Position numbers and translations under genes: made by a program. Source: JBKPNZ01 sp046732895 (GTDB taxonomy: Bacteria > Actinomycetota > Thermoleophilia > Solirubrobacterales > 70-9). From it: a stretch of DNA of 64,000 nt. How positions within the stretch are numbered: the first letter of the stretch is position 1; each line of letters opens with the position of its first letter. The notes under the pieces were generated by a model. That model was not told the DNA's origin. It was given only the letters and a program-made list of their open reading frames with translations, and did no database searches. The stretch spans positions 1 through 64,000 of the forward strand of contig JBKPNZ010000031.1 in assembly GCA_046732895.1 (NCBI GenBank). The letters run 5' to 3'. This document shows positions 8,152 to 17,967 of the stretch, in pieces.

Positions 8152-8474
8152 TCGGCCGCACTGCGCTCCGCCTCGGCCACGCGCCGGCGCAGCGATGTGA
8201 GCTCGTCCGTGAGCTCGTCCATCTGGTCCTCGATGCCCTCCAGCCGATCCGAGATCGAGCGCAGGCGTCGTTCGATCCGCTCCAGGTCGGCGCCAGACGC
8301 CAGGTTCAGCGCCCCCATCGCCGAGCGCTGCGCCTGGGCCGCGCGCTCGCCGGCGCCGAGCGTTCTGCTCAGCGCCTGGCTGAAGAGGGGGTTGTCGAGC
8401 AGGGCTTGCGCGAGATCGCCCAAAGCCTCCTCGCCCCGTGCACGGATCCCGGATCGATCCTCGGTCTCGCTCAC
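8106..8474 (-). CDS. Coiled-coil hypothetical protein (phasin/PhaE-like)
   Basis: This 122-aa protein starts at GTG 8474, with TAGATT ending exactly 6 nt upstream (leaderless pattern). It has a globular-looking N-terminus with LLDNPLFSQALSRTLG and a long coiled coil at 60-105 (RIERRLRSISDRLEGIEDQM). The layout recalls PHA-synthase subunit or phasin-related proteins, but no diagnostic motif is visible. It converges on and overlaps the phosphorylase gene. Together with 6996-7379 it brackets that gene with two coiled-coil proteins. Confidence 0.68.
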   Translation of the reverse strand: MSETEDRSGIRARGEEALGDLAQALLDNPLFSQALSRTLGAGERAAQAQRSAMGALNLASGADLERIERRLRSISDRLEGIEDQMDELTDELTSLRRRVAEAERSAADQARAPVSGADTAEG

Positions 8475-8762
8475 GCACGCAATCTACTCTTCACGGCCCA
8501 GCCTGCCGATAGGACGGTGAGGGCCGCAACCCATAGGCTGCCAGAGCCTTCAAGAACCAGGCGGGGGCTGCCGATTGTTTGGCGAGGGTTAAGTGATGCC
8601 AGATGCTGCGCAAATAACGAGTCGCACCGGGTACCGTTGCCGCGTCGGTTCCCCGTTGCAACACGCCGTACTACCAAGTAGCGTTTTCGTGGCTCGGGAG
8701 CACGCCGCTGGCAGCGTCGTCGAGGATCGACGGAGCGGCCCGGCCGCACCAGGGATCTAGGG
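8475..8762. other. Divergent intergenic/leader region of the cell-wall hydrolase gene
   Basis: This 288-bp stretch between the coiled-coil gene and the hydrolase holds no ORF I can support. The first 12 bp contain the minus-strand -10 (complement of 8481-8486). The rest may be a long 5' leader for the 8763 gene. Small stems are present (CTACCAAGTAG near 8674-8684), but I could not match any known riboswitch. Confidence 0.4.
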
Positions 8763-11306
8763 ATGAGAAGGAAGCTTCTACTCACGCTGGCGCTGGCCGT
8801 TTTCGGCGGACTCATGGTGGCCGGCAACGCAGGGGCCGGCGACGGCCTTCTCGACACCTCGACCTCCGGCGTCGGCGTCAACCTCCCCGGTGGCGAGGAC
8901 CTCCCTCCGCTGGGGTCGCTCCCGCAGTGTTCGAACCTTCGCGACGACGACGGCGACGGTCACACCGACCTCGCCGACGCGGGCTGCTCGGGCCCCCTCG
9001 ACGGGAACGAGAGCGACGACCCTTCCGGCGGTGACACGGGCACCGGCGGTGACACCGGCGGCGACACCACGATCCCGCCCACCACCACGACGCCTCCCCC
9101 GATCGGCGGCGGCTCGGGTGGTGACACCGGCGGCGACGGCGGCACCGTCGGCCCCGGCGGCGAGGGCGGCCGCGGCGGCGGACAGGCCAGCGGCGGAGGC
9201 GGCGAGAACGGCTCCCACGGCAACTCCAACCACCGCGGCGACTCGAGCGAGCGCGTCCCCGACAACGCTCCCCGCAATCCCGACGGGACCCCGACCGACA
9301 CGAACCCGACCCTGTCGGTCGCCGACGTCGGCCCCGCCCCCATCGGCGTCCCGAACTTCATGATCGACCAGTTCACGATCCCGCCGTTCCTGCTTCCGAT
9401 CTACCAGGCCTGCGGAACCCAGTACGGGATTCCGTGGGAGGTGCTCGCCGGGATCAATCGGATCGAGACCGCGTTCGGCACGAACCTCAACGTCTCCACC
9501 GCCGGCGCAGTCGGCTGGATGCAGTTCCTCCCGTCGACCTGGAAGGCGTACGGGGTCGACGCGAACAACGACGGCCGCAAGGATCCGTACAACCCGGTCG
9601 ACGCGATCTGCGCCGCCGCGCGCTACCTGAAGGCGGCGGGCGGCGATCAGGATCTCCGCCAGGGCATCTTCGCCTACAACCACGCCGACTGGTACGTCGA
9701 CGAGGTCCTCCTCTACGCGAAGCAGTACGGCAACCTTCCCGACGACCTCGTCGGCTCGCTCACCGGCCTGACCGAGGGCGACCGCTTCCCGATCGCCGCC
9801 AAGGCCCGTTACGCCGACGACATCTCCGAGCGCGAGGCCGCGAAGCGCGCGAAGCCCAGCAGGGGCTCGACCGGGAATCTCGCCGATGTGGTCTCAAGCT
9901 CACCTACACGTCGAGGGATCAACATCTACTCGAAGGAAGGCGCTCCGATCGTCGCCGTCAACGACGGCGTCGTCCAGAAGATCGGGAACTCGAAGAAGCT
10001 CGGCAACTACCTGATCCTCCAGGACTCCTACGGCAACCGGTTCACCTACGCCGAGATGGGCAAGGTCTCGAAGGTCTACGCCGTGCCGAAGGAGCACCGC
10101 CTCTCCGCCCACGACTTCAAGATCGTGACGCCGAAGGGCGACGACGCTCCGACCCAGCCGGCGAGCGCCGGCACGAATGGCTCGGCCAAGCACGCCGCGA
10201 AGGGATCCGACAACACCGCGAAGGCGGACAGGGCCGAAGCGACGAAGGCGCCGGCGAACACGGCCGACGTCCGCCGCCGCCTCTACGCGTTCCCCGAGCG
10301 CCGCCACAACGTCGACCGCGCCGACCTGAGCGGTCAGCTCGACAACATGCTGAAGCACCGCATGCCCGCCTACGAGAGCGTCAAGAACTACCTCGGCGGC
10401 GTTCTCAACCTCGATCAGTCAGACCTCGAGCTGAAGCCGCTGCGCGAGGGCTCGCACGTGGTCGCCGGCACGGTCCTGGGCCACGTCGGCAAGACCGACG
10501 AGCTGGCGCCGCACCTCAACTTCTCGATCCGTCCCGCGGGCCGCGGCGCTCCCAAGATCGACCCGAAGCCGATCCTCGACGGCTGGAAGCTCCTCGAGGC
10601 GACGGCCATCTACAGGGCCGCCGGCCAGAACCCCTTCGCCGACTCGAACGCCTCGATCGGCCAGGTTCTGCTGATGTCGAAGGAACAGGCCGAGCGGCGC
10701 GTCCTCTCGGATCCGCGTCTATCGATCTACGAGTGCGGTCGCAATGACATCCGCACCGGCCAGATCGATGTCCGGATCCTCCGGCTCCTCGAGTACCTGG
10801 CAGGACGCGGCTACCGGCTGACGATCACTTCGCTGAAGTGCGGTCACAGCATCACGACGACCTCGGGCAACATCTCCGAGCACTCGACCGGCGACGCCGT
10901 CGACATCGCGCAGATCAATGGCCAGCCGGTGCTCGGCAACCAGGGTCCGGGAACCCTCTCCTACGCCCTGGTCCAGGACGTCCTGCAGCTTCAGGGCACC
11001 ATGCAGCCGCATCAGGTCATCTCACTGATGGACCTGGGTGGTCCGAGCTTTGCCATGGCCGACCACGACGACCATGTCCACGTCGGCTACCAGCCGGCGA
11101 CCGGGCCGGAGTCGTCCACCTCGAAGCAGTTCGACCAGATCCTCAAGCCCGACCAGTGGAAGCGCCTGATCGGCCGCATCGCCGACATCGACAACCCGAA
11201 GGTCCCGACCTCCCCCTCGAAGTTCGCGATCCCGTCGAAGCATGGGAGCAAGTCGGACGATTCAAAGGGCCCGAGGCGCGCATCGGGCGCTCACATCGGC
11301 GAGTAG
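8763..11306 (+). CDS. Secreted three-module peptidoglycan hydrolase: SLT transglycosylase, degenerate M23, M15-like peptidase
   Basis: This 847-aa exported wall enzyme has a signal peptide (1-25) and a calcium-binding-like DDDGDGHTD (61-69). A Gly/Asp/Pro linker runs from about 85 to 190. A lytic transglycosylase domain spans about 205-325, with E235 in INRIETAFG as candidate acid and a GWMQFLPSTW motif. An M23/LytM-like fold is split into 384-435 and 560-600. An M15/VanY-type C-terminus has EHSTGDAVD (706-714) and HDDHVHVGY (768-776). The M23 module lacks its usual ligands: the HxxxD site reads RRGIN and the HxH site reads HLN. It may therefore bind rather than cut. Predicted targets are glycan strands and D-Ala peptide ends. 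No clear Shine-Dalgarno is seen. Confidence 0.88.
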   Translation: MRRKLLLTLALAVFGGLMVAGNAGAGDGLLDTSTSGVGVNLPGGEDLPPLGSLPQCSNLRDDDGDGHTDLADAGCSGPLDGNESDDPSGGDTGTGGDTGGDTTIPPTTTTPPPIGGGSGGDTGGDGGTVGPGGEGGRGGGQASGGGGENGSHGNSNHRGDSSERVPDNAPRNPDGTPTDTNPTLSVADVGPAPIGVPNFMIDQFTIPPFLLPIYQACGTQYGIPWEVLAGINRIETAFGTNLNVSTAGAVGWMQFLPSTWKAYGVDANNDGRKDPYNPVDAICAAARYLKAAGGDQDLRQGIFAYNHADWYVDEVLLYAKQYGNLPDDLVGSLTGLTEGDRFPIAAKARYADDISEREAAKRAKPSRGSTGNLADVVSSSPTRRGINIYSKEGAPIVAVNDGVVQKIGNSKKLGNYLILQDSYGNRFTYAEMGKVSKVYAVPKEHRLSAHDFKIVTPKGDDAPTQPASAGTNGSAKHAAKGSDNTAKADRAEATKAPANTADVRRRLYAFPERRHNVDRADLSGQLDNMLKHRMPAYESVKNYLGGVLNLDQSDLELKPLREGSHVVAGTVLGHVGKTDELAPHLNFSIRPAGRGAPKIDPKPILDGWKLLEATAIYRAAGQNPFADSNASIGQVLLMSKEQAERRVLSDPRLSIYECGRNDIRTGQIDVRILRLLEYLAGRGYRLTITSLKCGHSITTTSGNISEHSTGDAVDIAQINGQPVLGNQGPGTLSYALVQDVLQLQGTMQPHQVISLMDLGGPSFAMADHDDHVHVGYQPATGPESSTSKQFDQILKPDQWKRLIGRIADIDNPKVPTSPSKFAIPSKHGSKSDDSKGPRRASGAHIGE

Positions 11307-11340
11307 CCGCCGAGGATCAGGTCGAATACCGTCTGCCGGC

Positions 11341-12192
11341 GTGAGCGACGCGGCCGGTCCCTTCGCCTTCGTCCAGTTCGACTTCGCGGGCCCTCTGGGG
11401 CTCGAGGAGGGGCGATACGTGGTCCGCGGCGAGGACGAGGGCGTCGAGCGGATCCTCGTCGTCGCCGACGCACAGGCTCCGGCGCACCTGCCGCGGCGCT
11501 CGCCACGCAAGGCGCGGGCCCGAAAGGCCGAGGGCGCGCCACCGCCACCGCCGGTCCGGCGCCTGACCGTGATCGAGCCCGAGGGCCTGGGGTCTGACGC
11601 GGCCGCCGAGGAGTGGCTGCGCCTCGCCGGCGACGAGAGAACGGGCGAGGCCCAGGTCGCGGCGGCGCTGGCGATCGTCAACCGAGCGCTCCACGCCGCT
11701 GCGCTCGCCGCCTTCGACTCCCAGCCGCGCGAGCTCGGCGTCGGTGCCGCGCTGGCGATCCGCGTCGGCTATGGGGACGGTGACGATGTGGCGGAGGGCC
11801 GGTGGCGGGACGCCCTCGACCTGCCCGGCCCCGGAGCACGCCGCGCTCGCCGCGCCGACGCGCTGCGCTCGGACGAACGGTTCGCGGCGATACTGGGAGG
11901 ACGGGAGGCGATCGGCCCGGCTGAGACGCTGCTGCTCCGCGCCCGCGCCGACGTCGATGCGGGCCGCTTCCGGGAGTTCGCGCTGCAGCTCGCGGCCGGG
12001 CTCGAGGCGCTCGTCGCGGATCTTCCGGCCGGCGACGAGCGCGATGCGCTCGAGGCACGTGGAGTGGGAACCTCGAAGGCAGCGGATCTGGCGCTTACGA
12101 GCGATCTCGATGCGGCCACCGTGGGCGAGCTGACGCAGACTCTCTCGCTTTGCGAGCGGGCGCTGCGCCGGCGCGCGGTGGGCCGCGAGTGA
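11341..12192 (+). CDS. Hypothetical protein, 283 aa
   Basis: I recognise no family. GTG 11341 is chosen because TACCGT ends 8 nt upstream and upstream sequence to 11242 reads as low-complexity overlap with the previous gene. The N-terminal 50 residues (FVQFDFAGPLGLEEGRYVV) look like a small beta domain. A basic, proline-rich linker follows (RKARARKAEG, PPPPP), then an alpha-helical, Ala/Arg/Glu-rich domain to the end. There is no signal peptide or membrane segment. It lies between the wall hydrolase and a convergent sirtuin gene. Confidence 0.65.
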   Translation: MSDAAGPFAFVQFDFAGPLGLEEGRYVVRGEDEGVERILVVADAQAPAHLPRRSPRKARARKAEGAPPPPPVRRLTVIEPEGLGSDAAAEEWLRLAGDERTGEAQVAAALAIVNRALHAAALAAFDSQPRELGVGAALAIRVGYGDGDDVAEGRWRDALDLPGPGARRARRADALRSDERFAAILGGREAIGPAETLLLRARADVDAGRFREFALQLAAGLEALVADLPAGDERDALEARGVGTSKAADLALTSDLDAATVGELTQTLSLCERALRRRAVGRE

Positions 12193-12209
12193 GAGCCATA
12201 ACCCCTCGC

Positions 12210-12251
12210 CGTGTCGACCTTCTTCGCCATATGACGAAGAAAGGCGACACG
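12210..12251. terminator. Long near-perfect hairpin between convergent genes
   Basis: CGTGTCG (12210-12216) pairs with CGACACG (12245-12251), and TTCTTCG (12220-12226) pairs with CGAAGAA (12235-12241). Single-base bulges allow about 16 paired bases with loop CCATATGA. It sits in the 67-bp gap between the 11341 gene and the sirtuin, so a bidirectional terminator is the simplest reading. The outer arm GTGTCG/CGACAC is also the core of R1b. Confidence 0.6.
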
Positions 12252-12259
12252 CGGTGGTC

Positions 12260-13036
12260 CTATAGGGCCGCCAGGACCGCCTTGAGCTCGGCCACCACGT
12301 CTCCGTCGAGGCGGAGAACCGCGTCGTCGTCGTATGGCGTGGGGCTCTGGGTGATGACTGCGATGCGGCCGCCACCCGCCAGGGTCAGCTCGGGCAGGCC
12401 GGCGACCGGGTAGACCTCCAGCGAGGAGCCGACGCAGAGGAGGAGCTCGGCTCCGGCGCAGAGCTCCTGCGCCTCGGCCATCGCCCGCTCGGGTAGGAGC
12501 TCACCGAAGAGGACGACGTCCGGCTTCACCTTGCCCATGCAGCCCGTGCAGGTCGCGATGCCGTCCTCGTCGAAGATCGCCTCCACCTCGGTGAGCGTCC
12601 AACTCTGGCCGCATGACGTGCAGCTCGAGGTGGCAATCGAGCCGTGCACCTCGATCACGCGCTCGGATCCGGCCTTGCGGTGCAGGAGGTCGATGTTCTG
12701 GGTCACGACGCCATCGAGGAGGCCGCGACGCTCCAGCTCGGCGAGAGCCTCGTGCGCGGGGTTTGGCAGCCTGTCCCCGAGCGCCTGAAACCGCGGCCGG
12801 TAGAACTCCCAGAAGCGCTTGGTGTAGCGGTGGAAGGCGTCGATTGTCGCGACCTTCATCGGGTCCACCCGGCTCCAGAGCCCCTTGCCGGGCGTGCGGA
12901 AGTCGGGGATCCCCGAGGGGACCGAGATGCCGGCGCCCGTGAGAGCGACGGTGCTCGAGCTCTCTCGAATCAGCCCGGCAAGCTCAGTCGCCGGACTGCC
13001 TGCCTTCTGCCGTCGGCCCTCTACTTGCCCTGCCAC
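12260..13036 (-). CDS. NAD-dependent protein deacylase, Sir2 family
   Basis: This 258-aa sirtuin removes acyl groups from lysines using NAD+. The NAD loop GAGISVPSGIPDFR is at 34-47, TQNIDLLH near 113, and the catalytic His sits in EVHGS. A Cys4 zinc site follows, with the pairs CTSC and CTGC. Start GTG 13036 is the only candidate before the fold begins and overlaps the upstream stop by 16 nt, so the sirtuin is co-transcribed with the beta-oxidation fusion. In many bacteria sirtuins reactivate acyl-CoA enzymes, which makes this pairing sensible. Confidence 0.9.
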   Translation of the reverse strand: MAGQVEGRRQKAGSPATELAGLIRESSSTVALTGAGISVPSGIPDFRTPGKGLWSRVDPMKVATIDAFHRYTKRFWEFYRPRFQALGDRLPNPAHEALAELERRGLLDGVVTQNIDLLHRKAGSERVIEVHGSIATSSCTSCGQSWTLTEVEAIFDEDGIATCTGCMGKVKPDVVLFGELLPERAMAEAQELCAGAELLLCVGSSLEVYPVAGLPELTLAGGGRIAVITQSPTPYDDDAVLRLDGDVVAELKAVLAAL

Positions 13037-15018
13037 TTTGGGGAGCGCTTTCCGAGGAACGCCGAGATCCCCTCCTTGGCGTCCTCCGAGAGGAACGCCG
13101 CCGCGAAGCCCTGCTTCTCGGCCTCGATGCCCTCATCGAGGTCGCCCTCGTGCGAGACCTTCTTGATCTGCTCGACCGCGACGGGCGCCTGCCCGGCGAG
13201 CTTGCGTGCCCACGAGAGCGCGGTGTCGAAGAGCTCGTGGTCGGCGACGACCCGGTTTGCAAGGCCGAAGTCCCCGGCCTCGCTCGCCGAGATCGCATCG
13301 CCGGTCAGGTTCATCTCCAGCGCCTTCGTGGGACCGACCAAACGGGGAAGGCGCTGCGTGCCGCCGAAGCCCGGGATGATCCCGAGCTTGATCTCGGGCT
13401 GGCCGAAGAGCGCCGACTCGGCCGCGATCCGGAAGTCGCACGCCATCGCCAGCTCGCACCCACCACCGAAGGCGAGCGCGTTGACGGCCGCGATGGTCGC
13501 AATGCGTCCCGAGCCGAGGTCGCGGAGCAGCGCGTGGCCCGAGTTGATCAGTTCGGCGCCCTTGGTCTCGTCCATCTGCGTGAACGCCTTGATGTCGGCT
13601 CCGGCCGAGAACACGACGGGGATCGACGAGTAGAGCACGAGTGCCCGCACGTCGCCGGCATCGTTCAGCCGCTTCCAGACCACACCGAGGTCCTCGATCA
13701 CCCGAGGCGAGATCGCGTTCATCGGGGGATTGGTGAGCCAGGCGATGGCGACGTCGCCGCGGGTCTCGAGCTTCACCGTGTCGGTCTGATCGCCGTCGTC
13801 GGGCTGCGGGTAGGCATAGAAGCCCTGCCCCGACTTCTGGCCGAGCCGGCCCTGGGCCACGAGTCGCTTCAGCAGGCGGGGAGGCTCGAAGCGCTCGCCG
13901 ATCGCCTCGCTCGCCTTCTCGAGCTTCTCGTAGACCGTGTCGAGCCCCTCGAGGTCGGCCTTCATGAACGGCGGGAAGATCCCGCGCCGCGGGTCCATCC
14001 CGGCGCCGGCCATCATCCCTAGGTCGATGTCGCGCACCGAGGCGACGCCCTCCTCGACCAGCAGACACGCCTCGACCAGAGCCTTCAGGGCGAAGCGGTC
14101 TGCCAAGTCCTCCGGCGGATCGCCGTCACCCTCGAGCTGCGCCTCACCGTCCTTGTAGAAGCCCTCGCCGCCCGACTTGGCGCCGAGCTTGCCCTCCGCG
14201 ACGAGCTTCTTCATGCCCTCGTGGACGTAGAAGCTGTCGCCGTACGCCTCGCGCAGGTGCTCGGCGACGTGGAGGATCGTGTCGAGGCCGAGCAGGTCGC
14301 CGAGGATGAATGGGCCCATCGGCGCGGTGTTCGCCGCGGCGACGCCTTCGTCGATCTTCTTGATCGACAGGCCTTGCTCCTCCTGGGCGCGCCAGACCTC
14401 GCCGACCGCCGAGTTGAGGATGCGGTTGACGACGAATCCGGGTACCTCAGCGCAGGTGATCGGCTGCTTGCGGATCGCCTGAGCGAAGTTCACCGCGGTC
14501 TCGATCGTCTCCTCTGAGGTCTCCTCGCCTTCGACGATCTCAAGCAGCGGCATGACGGACGCCGGGTAGAAGAAGTGGAACCCGACGATCTTCTCGGGCC
14601 GCAGCGTGGCGTCGCCCATCTCGGTGATGGAGAGCGAGGAGGTGTTCGATGAGAGGACCGCATGGCCCGGAGTCACCTCGTCGAGCTCGCGAAAGACACT
14701 CTGCTTGATCTCCATCTTCTCGGGCGCCGCCTCGATCACGAAGTCGACGTCGCCGAAGCCGTCGTAGGACGTCGTCCCCTCGATCAGGCCCATGACCTCC
14801 TCGAGGCGGGCATCGGCCTGGTCCTGGGTCAGCTTCTCCTTCTGGACGAGGCGATCGAGCTGGCCCTTGGTGACCTCACGAGCCTTGTCGAGCCCCGCGT
14901 CGACGAACTTCTGGTCGATGTCCTTGACGACGACGGGGATGTCGGCGGCCGCGATCGCCTGCGCGATCTCGCCGCCCATCGTGCCGGCGCCGACGACTGC
15001 TGCCTTGAAGACGAACAT
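13021..15018 (-). CDS. Fused 3-hydroxyacyl-CoA dehydrogenase / enoyl-CoA hydratase
   Basis: This 665-aa bifunctional enzyme hydrates 2-enoyl-CoA and oxidises the 3-hydroxyacyl-CoA with NAD+ in beta-oxidation. The dehydrogenase comes first: Rossmann GAGTMGG at 10-16, catalytic HFFYPASVM near 147, C-terminal helical domains to about 390. The crotonase domain occupies 405-665 with SAGADIKAF and ALAFGGGCELA oxyanion segments. This order is the reverse of E. coli FadB and is found in FadN-like and archaeal proteins. ATG 15018 has GGAGGAAC directly upstream. R2c lies just in front of that site. Confidence 0.92.
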   Translation of the reverse strand: MFVFKAAVVGAGTMGGEIAQAIAAADIPVVVKDIDQKFVDAGLDKAREVTKGQLDRLVQKEKLTQDQADARLEEVMGLIEGTTSYDGFGDVDFVIEAAPEKMEIKQSVFRELDEVTPGHAVLSSNTSSLSITEMGDATLRPEKIVGFHFFYPASVMPLLEIVEGEETSEETIETAVNFAQAIRKQPITCAEVPGFVVNRILNSAVGEVWRAQEEQGLSIKKIDEGVAAANTAPMGPFILGDLLGLDTILHVAEHLREAYGDSFYVHEGMKKLVAEGKLGAKSGGEGFYKDGEAQLEGDGDPPEDLADRFALKALVEACLLVEEGVASVRDIDLGMMAGAGMDPRRGIFPPFMKADLEGLDTVYEKLEKASEAIGERFEPPRLLKRLVAQGRLGQKSGQGFYAYPQPDDGDQTDTVKLETRGDVAIAWLTNPPMNAISPRVIEDLGVVWKRLNDAGDVRALVLYSSIPVVFSAGADIKAFTQMDETKGAELINSGHALLRDLGSGRIATIAAVNALAFGGGCELAMACDFRIAAESALFGQPEIKLGIIPGFGGTQRLPRLVGPTKALEMNLTGDAISASEAGDFGLANRVVADHELFDTALSWARKLAGQAPVAVEQIKKVSHEGDLDEGIEAEKQGFAAAFLSEDAKEGISAFLGKRSPKWQGK

Positions 15019-15039
15019 GTTCCTCCAGAGTCTGATTGA

Positions 15040-15085
15040 GGGGCTTTAGCCCCGAAACGGGCGTGTAAGGCGGCGAAGCCGCCGC
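15040..15085 (-). repeat. R2c: double-hairpin repeat upstream of the beta-oxidation gene
   Basis: Read on the minus strand, GCGGCGGC-TTC-GCCGCCTTACACGC (complement of 15061-15085) matches the first half of R2a and R2b. It is followed by a second stem, GGGGCT/AGCCCC (15040-15053), instead of the GAGACAC stem. It ends about 20 nt before ATG 15018 and so lies in the leader or promoter of that gene. Confidence 0.6.
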
Positions 15086-15113
15086 AAGAGCTGCTTTGGG
15101 GAGCCGCGGAAGG

Positions 15114-15590
15114 CTACATGTCCGGCCGAGCCGCACGATTCATCGCAGCCAGCTCCTCGACCTCGTGCCGAAGCCGGCTCAGCGAGCGCTCGAGCGAGCG
15201 TCGCATCTGAGAACGCACGAAGAGGCGGTCGGTGACCCAGGCGAAGAGTCCTCCCGACTTCAGGGAGTACTCGAGCTCCTGCCGGACCTCGGTGCTCTCG
15301 CCCTTGATGCGGAAGGTGGTGAGGAGCTCGCCCGAGCTCTGGGGGTCCTCCCACTCGACTCTGTGCAGGCTGCGCGGCTCGTGCTCGAGGACTCGCTCGG
15401 TGACCTCGCCGCGGCCGGCCGGGACCGAGCGCCAGCGCAGCGTCCCACCCGCCTCGGGATAGCCGTCCCCCGTCGTCGCGACGGAGGCGAACTGGTCCAC
15501 CCACGCCCGCCACCCGCGCGGTTCGAAGTAGTGATCCCAGGTCTCCGCCAACGATGCCTTGACGCGAACCTGATCGCTCACCTTCGACAT
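15114..15590 (-). CDS. SRPBCC family protein
   Basis: This 158-aa START/Bet v1-like protein begins KVSDQVRVKASLAETWDHYF, the usual first strand and helix of the polyketide-cyclase/SRPBCC fold. Central strands GEVTERVLEHEP and a long C-terminal helix (RRSLERSLSRLRHEVEEL) follow. Such proteins bind hydrophobic ligands. ATG 15590 lies 11 nt after the PadR stop, so the two form an operon. PadR next to a ligand-binding SRPBCC protein suggests a sensor/response unit for a lipophilic compound (inference). Confidence 0.8.
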   Translation of the reverse strand: MSKVSDQVRVKASLAETWDHYFEPRGWRAWVDQFASVATTGDGYPEAGGTLRWRSVPAGRGEVTERVLEHEPRSLHRVEWEDPQSSGELLTTFRIKGESTEVRQELEYSLKSGGLFAWVTDRLFVRSQMRRSLERSLSRLRHEVEELAAMNRAARPDM

Positions 15591-15601
15591 CTTCGGAGAC
15601 C

Positions 15602-16081
15602 TCAGCCGTCGTTGTAGACGGCGCGCTTGATCAGCGTCACCGATCGGATCACCGAGTCGAGGAAGGGCTCGAGCTCCGACCGCAGGCGCCTGTACTCGCG
15701 CCGGCCGGCCGGAGTGATCGCGTAGTAGCGCCGGGTCCGCTTGTCCGGGTGCTCCCAGCTCCCCTCGATCATGCCCTGCGACTCGAGGTCGCGAAGGAGC
15801 GGGTAGATCGTGTTGGGGTTGGCGGAGATGACCCCCTCCGTCATCTCCTCGATCTCCTCGATCAGGCGGTTGCCGTAGGCGGGCTCGCGGGCGATCAGGT
15901 GGAGGACGAGCAGCGGAAAGACGTCGCGCCTGCGCAGTTCTCCGCCGAAGACGTCCATGGGCCGGCCGCCCCGGCGCCCCCTGACCCCGGCGCCCTCGCT
16001 GCCTGCGCGCCGCGCGGCGCGGGCAGCCTGAGCGACCTGATCGGCGCCCCTCCGCGGGGCCTTCTTCGGCGACTTCGCCAT
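15602..16081 (-). CDS. PadR family transcriptional regulator
   Basis: This is a 159-aa repressor-type regulator. A basic, disordered N-terminus (1-45) precedes the PadR winged helix: VLHLIAREPAYGNRLIEEI at about 57-75, then NPNTIYPLLRDLESQGMI at about 85-104 and the wing with TRRYYAITPAGRREY. ATG 16081 has AGGAG about 6 nt upstream. The basic N-terminal extension is longer than in typical PadR proteins. It is co-transcribed with the SRPBCC gene. No operator palindrome could be assigned apart from the R2a element 10-60 bp upstream. Confidence 0.88.
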   Translation of the reverse strand: MAKSPKKAPRRGADQVAQAARAARRAGSEGAGVRGRRGGRPMDVFGGELRRRDVFPLLVLHLIAREPAYGNRLIEEIEEMTEGVISANPNTIYPLLRDLESQGMIEGSWEHPDKRTRRYYAITPAGRREYRRLRSELEPFLDSVIRSVTLIKRAVYNDG

Positions 16082-16090
16082 GAATCTCCT

Positions 16091-16141
16091 GCGGCGGCAA
16101 TGCCGCCTTACATGCGACTGCCGAGACACCTGTGTCTCGGC
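16091..16141 (+). repeat. R2a: double-hairpin repeat
   Basis: Two perfect stems sit in tandem. GCGGC/GCCGC with loop GGCAAT occupies the first half (16091-16106) and is followed by TTACATGC. The second stem is GCCGAGACAC/GTGTCTCGGC with a 2-nt loop (16120-16141). R2b has the same layout with compensating or wobble changes. It lies between the PadR start and the small membrane protein gene. Confidence 0.65.
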
Positions 16142-16243
16142 CCAACATTCCCGACTATACGCACGGCCTCCGACCCTGTGACCAAGCTCACGAACCGCTC
16201 ATGCGGTGCCTGTAGGGTCGGGATGGAAGCGAGGAGGAATCGC

Positions 16244-16501
16244 ATGGCGAACATGAGCGCGAACCAGCGGGCCCAGTACGAGCGAGCCGAGCTCGGTCAC
16301 GCGAGCGGCGACCGGTTGCTGAGCGCCCGCTCGAACCGCTGGCCGCTGGTCTACATGGGCCTGATGGTGCCCATCCTGGCCTGCGGGATCTACGCGGTCG
16401 TGGTGGGCATCGACGAGTGGTGGCAGGGCCTGGTCCTGGGCGTGATCGTGATGACCACGATCGGCCTGATGATCGCGATCAGCCCTAATCGGCGGGGGTA
16501 G
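16244..16501 (+). CDS. Small two-TM membrane protein
   Basis: This 85-aa protein has a polar N-terminal 30 residues and two hydrophobic segments at about 31-52 (LVYMGLMVPILACGIYAVVV) and 57-80 (GLVLGVIVMTTIGLMIAI). ATG 16244 is preceded by AGGAGGA at 5 nt; an upstream ATG at 16223 lacks one. It has no recognised family and looks like a DUF-type integral membrane protein. It is convergent with the acyl-CoA dehydrogenase, separated by a strong terminator. Confidence 0.78.
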   Translation: MANMSANQRAQYERAELGHASGDRLLSARSNRWPLVYMGLMVPILACGIYAVVVGIDEWWQGLVLGVIVMTTIGLMIAISPNRRG

Positions 16502-16524
16502 GCGTCCCTCCGGCGCCCGACGAA

Positions 16525-16550
16525 AAGGGGCCCCGCAGGCGGGGCCCCTT
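16525..16550. terminator. Bidirectional intrinsic terminator
   Basis: AAGGGGCCCC (16525-16534) pairs with GGGGCCCCTT (16541-16550) around GCAGGC, flanked by A-rich and T-containing sequence. It lies between the convergent small membrane protein gene and the acyl-CoA dehydrogenase gene and can serve both. Confidence 0.8.
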
Positions 16551-16571
16551 CTGAACTGACTGTAAGAGAGC

Positions 16572-17795
<1,224 letters not shown>

Positions 17796-17861
17796 TGCTC
17801 AGGTGCTCCTTTGAAGTCGGAAGCGGGCCGGCGAGCGGTTTCAGGGTGGCTCAACGGCACC

Positions 17862-17877
17862 GATTGACTGGTCAATC
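17862..17877. promoter_or_regulatory. Palindromic operator candidate for acyl-CoA dehydrogenase
   Basis: GATTGAC-TG-GTCAATC is a perfect 7-bp inverted repeat with a 2-bp centre, in the 172-bp divergent region between the dehydrogenase (start 17795) and the 17968 gene. Its size and symmetry fit a TetR-type fatty-acid repressor. No such regulator gene is present in the window. Confidence 0.5.
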
Positions 17878-17967
17878 AACCAGGATTTCGACGAAAGGAT
17901 AGCGGACTGCAGCGGCCGGATCGACGGTTCTCCTCACCCCTCTCGGATGCGGCGTAGCCTTATGGTC

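Noticed and set aside
8475..8762. Possible c-di-AMP riboswitch before the wall hydrolase
   Set aside because: The gene type fits the known regulon, but I could not align the conserved blocks in this leader. A covariance search could overturn this.
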